Source of the DNA: Pedobacter sp.
GTDB taxonomy: Bacteria; Bacteroidota; Bacteroidia; Sphingobacteriales; Sphingobacteriaceae
Direction of reading: 5' to 3'
DNA: 64,000 nucleotides
Assembly (NCBI GenBank): GCA_031119475.1
Contig: JAVHXV010000006.1
Span: 158,945-222,944, forward strand
Positions 36,168 through 43,916 of the stretch are shown piece by piece (within the stretch, counting starts at the first letter, position 1; the number at the start of each line of letters is the position of its first letter). The notes beneath the pieces were generated by a model that saw only the letters and a list, made by a program, of their open reading frames with translations, made no database searches and had not been told where the DNA came from. The position numbers and the translations under genes are program-made.

Positions 36168-37004
36168 ATGGCCCACAAAAACATTTTCAGATTTATTTTC
36201 ATCTTGACCTTATTGCTGGCCAATCTTAGTGTCCAGGCACAAAAAAAAGGATGGATCAACCTTTTCAATGGCAAAGACCTAAAAGATTGGACCGTTAAGA
36301 TAGCCAAGCACGAGGTAGGCGACAACTATGCCAATACGTTCAGGGTGGCAGATGGCAAAATGATCGTAAGGTATGATGGCTATACCGATTTCGATAAGCA
36401 ATATGGACATATCTTTTACAAAAAACCGTTTTCCTACTATCTGCTCAAGGTAGAATATCGTTTTGTGGGCGATCAGGCCAAAGGCGGCGAAGGCTGGGCA
36501 CTAAGAAACAGCGGTGCGATGCTCCATTGCCAGGATCCTAAAACAATGTTGAAGGACCAGGATTTCCCGATTTCGATCGAAGGGCAATTATTGGGCGGCG
36601 ATGGGGTGAAAGAGCGGCATACGGGCAATGTCTGTACACCGGGAACCACCATTTACATGAAGGATAAGCTGACCATGGCCCATTGCCTTGAATCGACTTC
36701 CAAGACTTATCATGGCGAGCAGTGGGTTACCGCCGAGTTTCTGGTACTTGGCGATTCGGTCATGAAACATTTCATTAACAAGGAACTCGTCATCGAATAC
36801 ACCAAGCCTCAGATCGGGGGAGGAAGCGTAACCAATTATGACCCAAAAATTAAGGTAGATGGTACACCCTTAACAGGCGGATATATTTCTTTACAGAGCG
36901 AAAGCCATCCGGTAGAGTTCAGGACGGTACAATTGTTTGACCTTGCTCCTTATGTGAAGGATAAGGCGAAACTGGAGAAGGTAGTGGAAGGACTGATGAA
37001 GTGA
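36168..37004 (+). CDS. Secreted DUF1080 (3-keto-disaccharide hydrolase family) protein
   Basis: A 278-residue protein with a signal peptide ending SVQAQ. The DUF1080 fold begins GWINLFNGKDLKDWTVK and continues through GHIFYKKPFSYYLLKVEYRF, RNSGAMLHCQDP and GGYISLQSESHPVEFRTVQLFDL. It is a concanavalin-like beta-sandwich; some members hydrolyse 3-keto-glycosides, others have no known activity. The ATG at 36168 is preferred to one at 36123 because it directly precedes the signal peptide. No sugar dehydrogenase gene is next to it. Confidence 0.82.
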   Translation: MAHKNIFRFIFILTLLLANLSVQAQKKGWINLFNGKDLKDWTVKIAKHEVGDNYANTFRVADGKMIVRYDGYTDFDKQYGHIFYKKPFSYYLLKVEYRFVGDQAKGGEGWALRNSGAMLHCQDPKTMLKDQDFPISIEGQLLGGDGVKERHTGNVCTPGTTIYMKDKLTMAHCLESTSKTYHGEQWVTAEFLVLGDSVMKHFINKELVIEYTKPQIGGGSVTNYDPKIKVDGTPLTGGYISLQSESHPVEFRTVQLFDLAPYVKDKAKLEKVVEGLMK

Positions 37005-37039
37005 GGTGATCTCTGCGGATTACAAATCTGCAATTCGAG

Positions 37040-37062
37040 GGTCTGGATTTAAAATCCAGACC
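37040..37062. repeat. AT-cored palindrome downstream of the DUF1080 gene
   Basis: An 11-bp inverted repeat around a single central A, with arms GGTCTGGATTT and AAATCCAGACC. It shares the core ATTTnAAATCC with the tandem units after rpsA. A second small dyad (TGCGGATT/AATCTGCA) lies just upstream at about 37015-37035. Confidence 0.75.
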
Positions 37063-37074
37063 AACATCCTCGTC

Positions 37075-37500
37075 TCCGACTATTGCCATCCAAACTTTAA
37101 TCCCAGCACCTCACCTGCCTCGTAAACCAGATCGAAGCGGGCACGGAGCGAGGAACGAGCGGAGTAAGGCGGAGAGCAGGACTGCATTGACAAAAGCACC
37201 ACTGTCTCTGATTTCCCAATAGCGGAAGCTTCCAAAGTTTTGGGTCCATAGTCCAGGCCAAAGCTTTATAGCAGTTTTCTATAAAAATCCTACGCAGATG
37301 TTGGCACGAAGAATACCACCTGCTAACGAAAAAATTTCGCGGATTACTCTGACGGAGTTCCCTGGGCGCACATCCGCAGCTCAAAGGCCGCGATTGTGCC
37401 AAAGGCATTCCCTCGAAACAAATCTCGACCAAAATAAGACCGAGTTGGCTTTCTGCTTTGTGCTTTCTCATTCGCACCTTACGCTTTCAGCTTACACGCT
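37075..37500. other. Structured non-coding element upstream of rpsA
   Basis: This 600-bp gene-free gap (37005-37605) holds a ~400-bp stretch unlike its surroundings. It contains several hairpins: TTTATAG/CTATAAA with a 7-nt loop (37265-37285), CGAAA/TTTCG (around 37328-37340), and GCGGAT...ATCCGC enclosing ACTC/GAGT (about 37339-37378). Part of it is G-rich with GAGCG/GGAGC motifs. The minus strand has a 126-codon open frame (37097-37477), but its composition (many Cys, Trp and Arg) is unlike a real protein. The end (37450-37495) is a degenerate heptad tract. A dispersed repeat or RNA gene is suspected; neither can be proved here. Confidence 0.45.
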
Positions 37501-37560
37501 ATAACCTTAACTATCAATAACATTTATTTAAAATATCTTTTCCATTAAAAAATATTTTCC

Positions 37561-37568
37561 TACCTTTG
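37561..37568 (+). promoter_or_regulatory. -7 promoter element of rpsA
   Basis: TACCTTTG matches TAnnTTTG. The predicted leader of ~33 nt begins with a 6-bp hairpin TCCCTA/TAGGGA (37572-37585) and then has AAAGGAG, a strong Shine-Dalgarno, 11-14 nt before the ATG. Confidence 0.6.
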
Positions 37569-37605
37569 CAGTCCCTAAATAGGGAACAAAGGAGATAATT
37601 AATTA

Positions 37606-39537
37606 ATGGCTAAAAAACAAGTAGCAGAAAAAGAACTAGAGGCTAAAACAGCCGAACTACAAGGTGCAGACGCCCGTCTAACCGAGAAAGAGACGATAGA
37701 ATCAGAAGCTGATTCAGTATCGATCGAACAAATCAAATCATCGTTGGCAACACCAGACCAAGATTTTGACTGGGATGCAGACGATAAGGTATTCGGAAAC
37801 TACAGTGATGCAGACCGTAAAAAGTTTGAGGAAATGTATACCGATACTTTCAATCAAATCACGCAAGGCGAGATCATTAGTGGTACCGTTGTGTCGATCA
37901 ACAACAAAGACGTAGTATTGAACGTGGGCTTTAAGTCTGACGGTCTGGTATCTACTTCTGAGTTTAGGGATACACCTGATTTGAAAGTAGGCGATAAAGT
38001 GGATGTATTCGTAGAAGCTCCGGAAGATGCGAATGGCCAGTTGATTTTATCTCGTAAAAGAGCTAAAACGCAACGTTCTTGGGAAACCATCAATGCCGCA
38101 CTTGACAACGACACGATCATCAATGGTTTTGTTAAAAGCCGTACAAAAGGTGGTCTTATTGTTGACATCATGGGCGTTGAGGCATTCTTGCCTGGTTCTC
38201 AGATCGACATTAAACCAATCCGCGATTACGATGTATACGTGGGCAAAACCATGGAATTCAAAGTGGTTAAGATCAACCATGAGTTTAAAAACGTTGTCGT
38301 TTCCCATAAGGTATTGATCGAAGACGATCTAGAAAGCCAAAAAGCTGACATCGTTTCTAAATTGGAAAAAGGACAGGTACTTGAAGGTACGGTTAAAAAC
38401 ATCACTGATTTCGGTGTGTTTATCGATTTAGGCGGTGTAGATGGTTTATTGCACATTACCGATATTTCATGGGGCCGTATCGAGCATCCGAAAGAAGTAT
38501 TGTCATTGGACGAAAAAATCAACGTTGTTGTTTTGGACTTTGATGACGAGAAAAAACGTATTGCACTAGGTCTAAAACAATTAACTCCACATCCTTGGGA
38601 GAATTTAGACCAAAATATCCAAGTTGGTTCTAAAGTAAAAGGTAAAATTGTTACCGTAGCTGATTACGGTGCATTCCTAGAAATCATCCCTGGTGTTGAA
38701 GGCCTGATCCACGTTTCAGAAATGAGCTGGTCACAAAACCTTCGTTCACCGCAGGAATTCCTGAAAGTTGGCGATGAAATCGAAGCTGAAGTATTGACTT
38801 TGGACAGGGATGAGCGTAAAATGAGCTTAGGTATCAAGCAATTGACCCAAGATCCTTGGCAAAATGTTGCTGAAAGATATCCGATCGGCAGCAAACACCA
38901 AGCTGTGGTTAAAAATATGACCAACTTCGGTGTATTTGTAGAAATCGAAGAAGGAATTGATGGATTGATCCACATTTCTGATCTTTCTTGGAGCAAAAAA
39001 GTGAACCACCCGAACGAGTTTACCAAAGTTGGTGATACACTAGATGTTGTTGTTCTTGAACTTGATGTAGAGAACCGCAAATTGAGCCTAGGCCACAAAC
39101 AATTGGAAGAAAACCCTTGGGATACTTTTGAAACCATCTTTACCCTTGATTCAATTCACCAAGGTACGGTGGTAAAAGTAACCGATAAAGGTGCTGTGAT
39201 TGCTTTGCCTTATGGTGTTGAAGGTTTCGTGCCTACAAAACACATGGCCAAAGAAGACGGTGGCGTAATCAAAGCTGACGAAACCAATGATTTCAAAATC
39301 ATTGAGTTCAATAAAGATGCGAAACGTATCGTTGTATCTCACGCCCGTATCTGGGAAGAAGCTAAGGCTGAAGCTGTTGCAGAAGAACGCAATGCCAAGA
39401 AAAAAGAAGCCAAAGCCGCCAGTACAGCAGTGAAAAAAGTAAAAGACTCAGTTGAGAAATCTACTTTAGGCGATCTAAGCGTTCTAGCTCAACTGAAAGA
39501 GCAAATGGAAGGCGAAGAAAGCAAGAATAAAAAATAG
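37606..39537 (+). CDS. rpsA: 30S ribosomal protein S1
   Basis: Binds mRNA and brings it to the ribosome. The 643-residue protein has an acidic N-terminal extension of about 75 residues, six S1 RNA-binding repeats (starting near GEIISGTVV, NDTIINGFV, GQVLEGTVK, GSKVKGKIV, GSKHQAVVK and DSIHQGTVV), and a Lys/Glu-rich C-terminal tail (EERNAKKKEAKAAS...). Codon use is biased as expected for a highly expressed gene. The leader carries an unusually good Shine-Dalgarno for this phylum. Confidence 0.96.
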   Translation: MAKKQVAEKELEAKTAELQGADARLTEKETIESEADSVSIEQIKSSLATPDQDFDWDADDKVFGNYSDADRKKFEEMYTDTFNQITQGEIISGTVVSINNKDVVLNVGFKSDGLVSTSEFRDTPDLKVGDKVDVFVEAPEDANGQLILSRKRAKTQRSWETINAALDNDTIINGFVKSRTKGGLIVDIMGVEAFLPGSQIDIKPIRDYDVYVGKTMEFKVVKINHEFKNVVVSHKVLIEDDLESQKADIVSKLEKGQVLEGTVKNITDFGVFIDLGGVDGLLHITDISWGRIEHPKEVLSLDEKINVVVLDFDDEKKRIALGLKQLTPHPWENLDQNIQVGSKVKGKIVTVADYGAFLEIIPGVEGLIHVSEMSWSQNLRSPQEFLKVGDEIEAEVLTLDRDERKMSLGIKQLTQDPWQNVAERYPIGSKHQAVVKNMTNFGVFVEIEEGIDGLIHISDLSWSKKVNHPNEFTKVGDTLDVVVLELDVENRKLSLGHKQLEENPWDTFETIFTLDSIHQGTVVKVTDKGAVIALPYGVEGFVPTKHMAKEDGGVIKADETNDFKIIEFNKDAKRIVVSHARIWEEAKAEAVAEERNAKKKEAKAASTAVKKVKDSVEKSTLGDLSVLAQLKEQMEGEESKNKK

Positions 39538-39542
39538 TCAGT

Positions 39543-39630
39543 TAGTCCGGATTTTAAATCCGGACTAGCAATTTTAAATCCGGACTATCGATTTGAAATC
39601 CGGACTAACGATTTAAAATCCAGACCAGCT
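39543..39630. repeat. Tandem 20-bp palindromic repeats after rpsA
   Basis: Four copies of a 20-bp unit start at 39551, 39571, 39591 and 39611, with consensus ATTTTAAATCCGGACTANCG. The first forms a near-perfect palindrome with the half unit TAGTCCGG at 39543-39550. The core is shared with the single palindrome at 37040-37062. They lie between the rpsA stop and its terminator. Confidence 0.9.
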
Positions 39631-39632
39631 AA

Positions 39633-39662
39633 AGCCCTCGACGTGTCGAGGGCTTTTTTTTT
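39633..39662 (+). terminator. Rho-independent terminator of rpsA
   Basis: A 10-bp stem AGCCCTCGAC/GTCGAGGGCT (39633-39642 with 39645-39654) with a tiny loop and nine T (39654-39662). Confidence 0.93.
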
Positions 39663-39704
39663 GACCATACTTACGAAATAACCAAAACTTTGTAAGTTTA
39701 CGTC

Positions 39705-41366
39705 ATGAAAAAACTCATCCTCTTCTTTTTGCTTGCTACTTTTAGCTTGTCGCTTTCTGCACAAGAAATTAGCATTATTCCAATGCCGGCCTATTTAAAG
39801 TCCGAAAATAAAAAACCTTTCCGCTTAGATGCCAATACGCAGATTGTAATTAATGAAAATAGCTTATCTAACAGTGCAAAATTCCTAAACGAATACCTGG
39901 AAAAGTATTTTGGCCTCAAACTTACAATAACTTATAACGCGCCAACAATAAATTACATCAGCCTAAAGCTGGACACCAGATCAAACGAACGTGATAATGC
40001 CTATAACCTGGTTACAGCCGAAAATGGTGTTGCTATTATTGGTACATCAGCACCAGGTGTCTTTTATGGCATCCAAAGCCTGATCCAATTGCTGCCCACA
40101 TCAAAAGGGACGCTAAATATTCCGTCAGTAACGATCGTAGATCATCCCCGCTTCGCCTATCGCGGCATGCACCTCGATGTAAGCAGGCATTTCTTCGATG
40201 TGGCCTTCATTAAAAAATACATCGATTACCTGGCACTGCATAAAATGAACTATTTCCATTGGCACCTGACCGATGACCATGGCTGGCGCATAGAGATCAA
40301 AAAATATCCGAAATTGACCGAAGTAGGTGCCTGGAGAGCGGGCAGCATCATCGGACTTTGGCCGGGCAAGGGCAATGAGGGAATTAAATATCAGGTTTTG
40401 CCAAACGAAATTAAGATTACCCCTGCAGATGCAGTGATCAAACATGATGGGATCCGCTACGGCGGCTACTATACACAGGAGCAGGTCAGGGAGGTGATCG
40501 ATTATGCGGCCAAACGTTACATCACCATTATTCCCGAAATTGAAATGCCGGCACATAGCATGGCCGTATTGGCCGCTTATCCTGAATTGGGAACCGAACC
40601 CAATCAAAAATATGAAGTTCCCGTTACCTGGGGCATGATGAACAAATACAACAATGTGCTACAGCCAACAGAACAGACTTTTAATTTCTTGCAGGATGTC
40701 CTCACAGAAGTAATGGCCCTATTTCCATCCCAATACATCCACATTGGCGGTGACGAAGCTTCTAAGGTTTGGTGGAGAAGATCGCCTGTGGCGCAACAGG
40801 TGATGAAAGAAAATAACCTGAAGGATGAAAATGCATTGCAGAGCTATTTCATCCAAAGAATTGAAAAGTTTGTGAACAGCAAGGGAAAAACGATTATTGG
40901 ATGGGATGAAATATTAGAGGGCGGATTGGCGCCAAATGCCATTGTCATGAGCTGGCGTGGCGAAAAAGGTGGTGTTGCTGCTGCCAAGGAGAAACACCAG
41001 GTGATCATGACGCCAAGTGCCAAAATGTACTTCAACCATGGACAGTTCTTAAAAGAAGATAGCCTGACGGCAAATGGCGCGTTGACTTTAGATACCGTCT
41101 ATGCCTATGAACCCGTGCCCAAAGCTCTTTCAAAAGCCGAGAGCAGCTATGTATTGGGCGCACAGGGAAGCCTGTGGTCTGAATATGTGGCCAACCCGGC
41201 GAAGGTTGAATATATGCTTTTCCCCCGATTGGATGCCCTCAGCGAAGTATTGTGGAGCCAAAAGGAAAAACGGGACTACCCCGATTTCCTCAACAGGTTG
41301 AAGGCACAGTTTAGGCGATATGACCTGATGGGAATTACCTACAGTAAAAGATATTTGACAAATTAA
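39705..41366 (+). CDS. Secreted GH20 beta-N-acetylhexosaminidase
   Basis: A 553-residue glycosidase with a signal peptide ending LSLSAQ. It has an N-terminal GH20b domain (about 25-145) and a GH20 barrel (from ~150) with FHWHLTDDHGWR, PEIEMPAHS and HIGGDEASK. The catalytic pair for substrate-assisted hydrolysis is Asp350-Glu351. It should remove terminal GlcNAc or GalNAc from chitin, glycans or wall fragments outside the cytoplasm. The next gene starts 52 bp later. Confidence 0.93.
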   Translation: MKKLILFFLLATFSLSLSAQEISIIPMPAYLKSENKKPFRLDANTQIVINENSLSNSAKFLNEYLEKYFGLKLTITYNAPTINYISLKLDTRSNERDNAYNLVTAENGVAIIGTSAPGVFYGIQSLIQLLPTSKGTLNIPSVTIVDHPRFAYRGMHLDVSRHFFDVAFIKKYIDYLALHKMNYFHWHLTDDHGWRIEIKKYPKLTEVGAWRAGSIIGLWPGKGNEGIKYQVLPNEIKITPADAVIKHDGIRYGGYYTQEQVREVIDYAAKRYITIIPEIEMPAHSMAVLAAYPELGTEPNQKYEVPVTWGMMNKYNNVLQPTEQTFNFLQDVLTEVMALFPSQYIHIGGDEASKVWWRRSPVAQQVMKENNLKDENALQSYFIQRIEKFVNSKGKTIIGWDEILEGGLAPNAIVMSWRGEKGGVAAAKEKHQVIMTPSAKMYFNHGQFLKEDSLTANGALTLDTVYAYEPVPKALSKAESSYVLGAQGSLWSEYVANPAKVEYMLFPRLDALSEVLWSQKEKRDYPDFLNRLKAQFRRYDLMGITYSKRYLTN

Positions 41367-41418
41367 ACTTTGAGATTAACTGAGGTAATAATATATTTAT
41401 TCTCAGATAGTAACGCTC

Positions 41419-41943
41419 ATGGAAAATCAAGAACTTTTATTATGCAAGTGCTGCGCGGTCGGCATTACCCCGAAGGATTCTTTCTGTAATGCCTGTGGTT
41501 TCCCTTTGCAGGGCACAAAAGACGAACAGGACTATTATATTGCCAATCGTACTGTCAAGGAAATCGACTTGGTGGCGCTGAAAAAAAAGGTAGAAGCGGC
41601 AACCAATTCCCTTTATTGGATTGGAGGATTTTTGGCTTTCGCTACCATCGTAACTTTCTTTTTAAAAAGTGATGATCCTGATTTATTTGCCATCCTCATC
41701 ACCAATGTAATTCTTGTAGCAGCATTTTTTGCTTTAGCTGTGTGGAGCAAAACCAGGCCTTCGGCTGCGCTGATTACCGGTCTATCTCTCTACGTTATCG
41801 TAATCCTGCTTAATGCCATAGACAATCCTGCTTCCCTCCTCTCTGGGATTATCATCAAAATTGTCATCATCGGATATTTGGGCAAGGGAATTATGGCTGT
41901 GCTCGAGGTAGAAAAGATCAAAAAAGAACTCAACATTAAATAA
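41419..41943 (+). CDS. Zinc-ribbon membrane protein
   Basis: A 174-residue protein with an N-terminal zinc ribbon (Cys9/Cys12 and Cys23/Cys26 in CKCC...CNAC) and four hydrophobic segments (about 65-85, 90-110, 118-135 and 140-160). The C-terminus is a short charged helix. No enzyme motif. The gene ends with TAA at 41941-41943, in the same frame as the next protein, which starts right after. Confidence 0.7.
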   Translation: MENQELLLCKCCAVGITPKDSFCNACGFPLQGTKDEQDYYIANRTVKEIDLVALKKKVEAATNSLYWIGGFLAFATIVTFFLKSDDPDLFAILITNVILVAAFFALAVWSKTRPSAALITGLSLYVIVILLNAIDNPASLLSGIIIKIVIIGYLGKGIMAVLEVEKIKKELNIK

Positions 41944-42705
41944 TTGGAGGCGATCGATCCAGAACACAAGCTTTGCCCCAACTGTGAACGCGAGATTGCT
42001 ATAGAGAGCAACTTTTGCGGCGGCTGTGGCCATGCCCAGAATTTCGAGGAAGTCAACTACGCTTCAGGCAAAAAGAAAAACCTGCAATTGGTCGGATTAT
42101 TCTTTGGGGTTGAGCTGATCCTATGTGTATCTGCAAAACTGATAGATGATTTTAACCTGCGTGTGGCATTAACCTATGATGTCCTATTTGCAGTGTCCAC
42201 AGTGTGTTTTTTTATTGGGGGCTGGAAAGACACCCGGTCATTGCTTAAATGGCCTAAATTTTCCGCACTCCGATTACTGGCATTGGCCATCATCACGCTT
42301 GCATCTGGCGCATTGGTGCAATATACGGTGAGCTATATCAATGTTCATTTTTTTGATGGCGACACGACATTTTATTTCACCTATTTTGGTCATCAATATG
42401 GCTTATTGCTCATGATCGTTTCTGTTGCCCTGTGTCCTGCCATTTTCGAAGAACTGGCTTATAGGGGATTTCTAATGCAAAAGTTGTTAAAGATTGTAGA
42501 CCAAAAAGACGCGCTTACCATCACTTCCATCCTGTTCTTTCTGATCCATTTTAGCATGGTTTCCTTTTTTTGGATGTTGCCCTTCGCTTTTTTACTGGGC
42601 TATGTCCGCTTAAAGACCAATACGATTTGGTATGGCGTGGTGATGCATTTTTTGTTCAATCTAACGGCCTGTGCCTTTGAGGTCTACCGGTTTGGTATCT
42701 TCTAA
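41944..42705 (+). CDS. Zinc-ribbon plus CPBP-family intramembrane metalloprotease
   Basis: A 253-residue membrane protein with an N-terminal zinc ribbon (Cys11, Cys14, Cys25, Cys28) and six to seven hydrophobic segments. The CPBP/Rce1 protease motifs are FEELAYRG (Glu169, Glu170, Arg174), FLIH (His202) and MHFLFN (His235). Members cleave prenylated proteins in eukaryotes or have roles in bacterial immunity or signalling; the substrate is unknown. The only plausible start is TTG at 41944, immediately after an in-frame TAA that ends the preceding zinc-ribbon gene. It is convergent with and abuts the DCC gene with no gap. Confidence 0.8.
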   Translation: MEAIDPEHKLCPNCEREIAIESNFCGGCGHAQNFEEVNYASGKKKNLQLVGLFFGVELILCVSAKLIDDFNLRVALTYDVLFAVSTVCFFIGGWKDTRSLLKWPKFSALRLLALAIITLASGALVQYTVSYINVHFFDGDTTFYFTYFGHQYGLLLMIVSVALCPAIFEELAYRGFLMQKLLKIVDQKDALTITSILFFLIHFSMVSFFWMLPFAFLLGYVRLKTNTIWYGVVMHFLFNLTACAFEVYRFGIF

Positions 42706-43104
42706 TTATTGGTCCAGAAACTTCTCTTTCAAAGCTGGAGTTGGCACCCAGCAGCTTTCCTGTTGACCGAACCATTTATAGCGGTTTTTGGCGATAAAAT
42801 CATAGACCGCATTCCTGATAAAGGGAGGAATGATGATAAGGACATAGAGCAAGGGCCAAAGCCCTTTCAATCGCTTGGCTACCCTTAGTGCGGCGGTGGA
42901 TCGCTGATAGACTTTTCCGTTTTCCAACAGCACAAAACTTGCCTTTTTGTCGGTTTCGATACCATAGGGTGATAAGGTACGCTGGGCAAAGTTGCTCTGC
43001 AAAGATGCAAAACGGAAAATTGCATGCTTATCCCGTTCAATGGTAAACTGGACAGCACTGTTGCAAAGGTTACAAACACCATCAAAAAAGATCGTAGGAT
43101 GCAT
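42706..43104 (-). CDS. DCC-family (DUF393) thiol-disulfide oxidoreductase-like protein
   Basis: A 132-residue protein with the DCC family signature FFDGVCNLCNSAVQF, a CxxC pair at the start of a thioredoxin-like fold. Function in bacteria is not established. It ends one base after the CPBP gene on the opposite strand. The ATG at 43104 is used because the -7 box TATCTTTG (43115-43108 minus) ends three bases before it, so an upstream TTG (43149) would not be transcribed. Confidence 0.85.
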   Translation of the reverse strand: MHPTIFFDGVCNLCNSAVQFTIERDKHAIFRFASLQSNFAQRTLSPYGIETDKKASFVLLENGKVYQRSTAALRVAKRLKGLWPLLYVLIIIPPFIRNAVYDFIAKNRYKWFGQQESCWVPTPALKEKFLDQ

Positions 43105-43107
43105 GTA

Positions 43108-43115
43108 CAAAGATA
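43108..43115 (-). promoter_or_regulatory. -7 promoter element directly before the DCC gene
   Basis: TATCTTTG on the minus strand, three bases before the ATG. A leaderless message is predicted. No good -33 element seen. Confidence 0.5.
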
Positions 43116-43127
43116 CGAAGATTGATG

Positions 43128-43340
43128 GTTTATTGGTTAATTGTTGCACTGGTTAATTGTTGAACTGGTTAATTGGTTAATTGTGGAGTTGGTTAGTTTT
43201 ATGGTCTTTGTTCTTTTATCTCTGTTCCTTTGTCTTTGTTCTTTGTTCTTTGCTCTGTGCGCTATGCTCTTTGCTCCGTGCGCTATGCTCTCCTATCTCG
43301 TGTCTCCTCACTCATAAACTTTCAACTTTCAACTTTATAC
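43128..43340. repeat. Repeat-rich region between the DCC gene and pyrR
   Basis: The left part (43128-43195) has four degenerate copies of GGTTAATTGTTGNACT. The right part (43200-43340) is a heptad-type tract with TCTTTGT/TCTTTGC units, two copies of GCTCYGTGCGCTATGCTC and three ACTTTCA units, and leads into the -7 box of pyrR. The genes are divergent. Confidence 0.75.
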
Positions 43341-43342
43341 CC

Positions 43343-43350
43343 TATATTTG
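43343..43350 (+). promoter_or_regulatory. -7 promoter element of pyrR-pyrB
   Basis: TATATTTG matches TAnnTTTG, 15 nt before the pyrR ATG. No clear -33. The leader is too short for a PyrR-type attenuator, unlike Bacillus. Confidence 0.5.
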
Positions 43351-43365
43351 CCCAATCCTTTTCCA

Positions 43366-43911
43366 ATGCAAAAGAGAACCCTGTTAGACGGCCAGAAATT
43401 CCAGATCACAATCAAGCGTCTTTGCCACCAGCTGATTGAGAACCATCACGACTTTAAGCATACGGTACTGATTGGTATCCAGCCAAGGGGGATTTATTTT
43501 GCAGACCGCGTTTCACAGGAACTTTCCGCAATTTTAAAGAACCAGCATATCCTTAAAGGCAACCTTGATATCACTTTTTTTAGGGATGATTTTAGGCGGA
43601 AAGATGGCTTGGTAACTGCCAGCAGCAACACCATCGATTTTATCATTGAAGGCAAAAAGGTTATCCTCATCGATGATGTGCTTTGGACAGGCCGTACGAT
43701 CAGGGCCGCAATGGATGCACTTTTAGCCTATGGCCGCCCTGAAAAAGTCGAACTGATGGTACTGATCGACCGCCGCTTTTCAAGGCACCTGCCCATCGAG
43801 CCCAATTATATCGGCAAGCAGGTAGACTGCGTCGATTCCCAAAAGGTTAAAGTAAGCTGGCAGGAGCAAGATGGAGAAGACAAAGTGGTATTATTATCAG
43901 AAAAGCATTAA
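43366..43911 (+). CDS. pyrR: PyrR, pyrimidine regulator / uracil phosphoribosyltransferase
   Basis: A 181-residue type I phosphoribosyltransferase. GIQPRGIYFADR (about 35-46) and VILIDDVLWTGRTIRAAMDAL (PRPP loop, ~102-122) match PyrR. In Firmicutes it binds pyr mRNA attenuators; no attenuator is seen here, so it may act mainly as a uracil salvage enzyme or bind RNA elsewhere (inference). The ATG at 43366 is chosen because a TTG at 43348 overlaps the -7 box. pyrB starts five bases after its stop. Confidence 0.92.
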   Translation: MQKRTLLDGQKFQITIKRLCHQLIENHHDFKHTVLIGIQPRGIYFADRVSQELSAILKNQHILKGNLDITFFRDDFRRKDGLVTASSNTIDFIIEGKKVILIDDVLWTGRTIRAAMDALLAYGRPEKVELMVLIDRRFSRHLPIEPNYIGKQVDCVDSQKVKVSWQEQDGEDKVVLLSEKH

Positions 43912-43916
43912 TTAAA

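Noticed and set aside
37097..37477. A 126-codon minus-strand open frame in the rpsA upstream region
   Set aside because: Its composition (many Cys, Trp, Arg and Pro), lack of any domain and overlap with hairpins and a heptad tract make it an unlikely protein. It is treated as non-coding structure.
43343..43366. A Bacillus-type PyrR-responsive attenuator
   Set aside because: The predicted pyrR leader is only about 10 nt, and the pyrR-pyrB gap is five bases, leaving no room for attenuator hairpins.
43181..43439. Open frames rich in Leu/Cys/Ser upstream of pyrR
   Set aside because: They are translations of the pyrimidine heptad tract and overlap the pyrR promoter and start.
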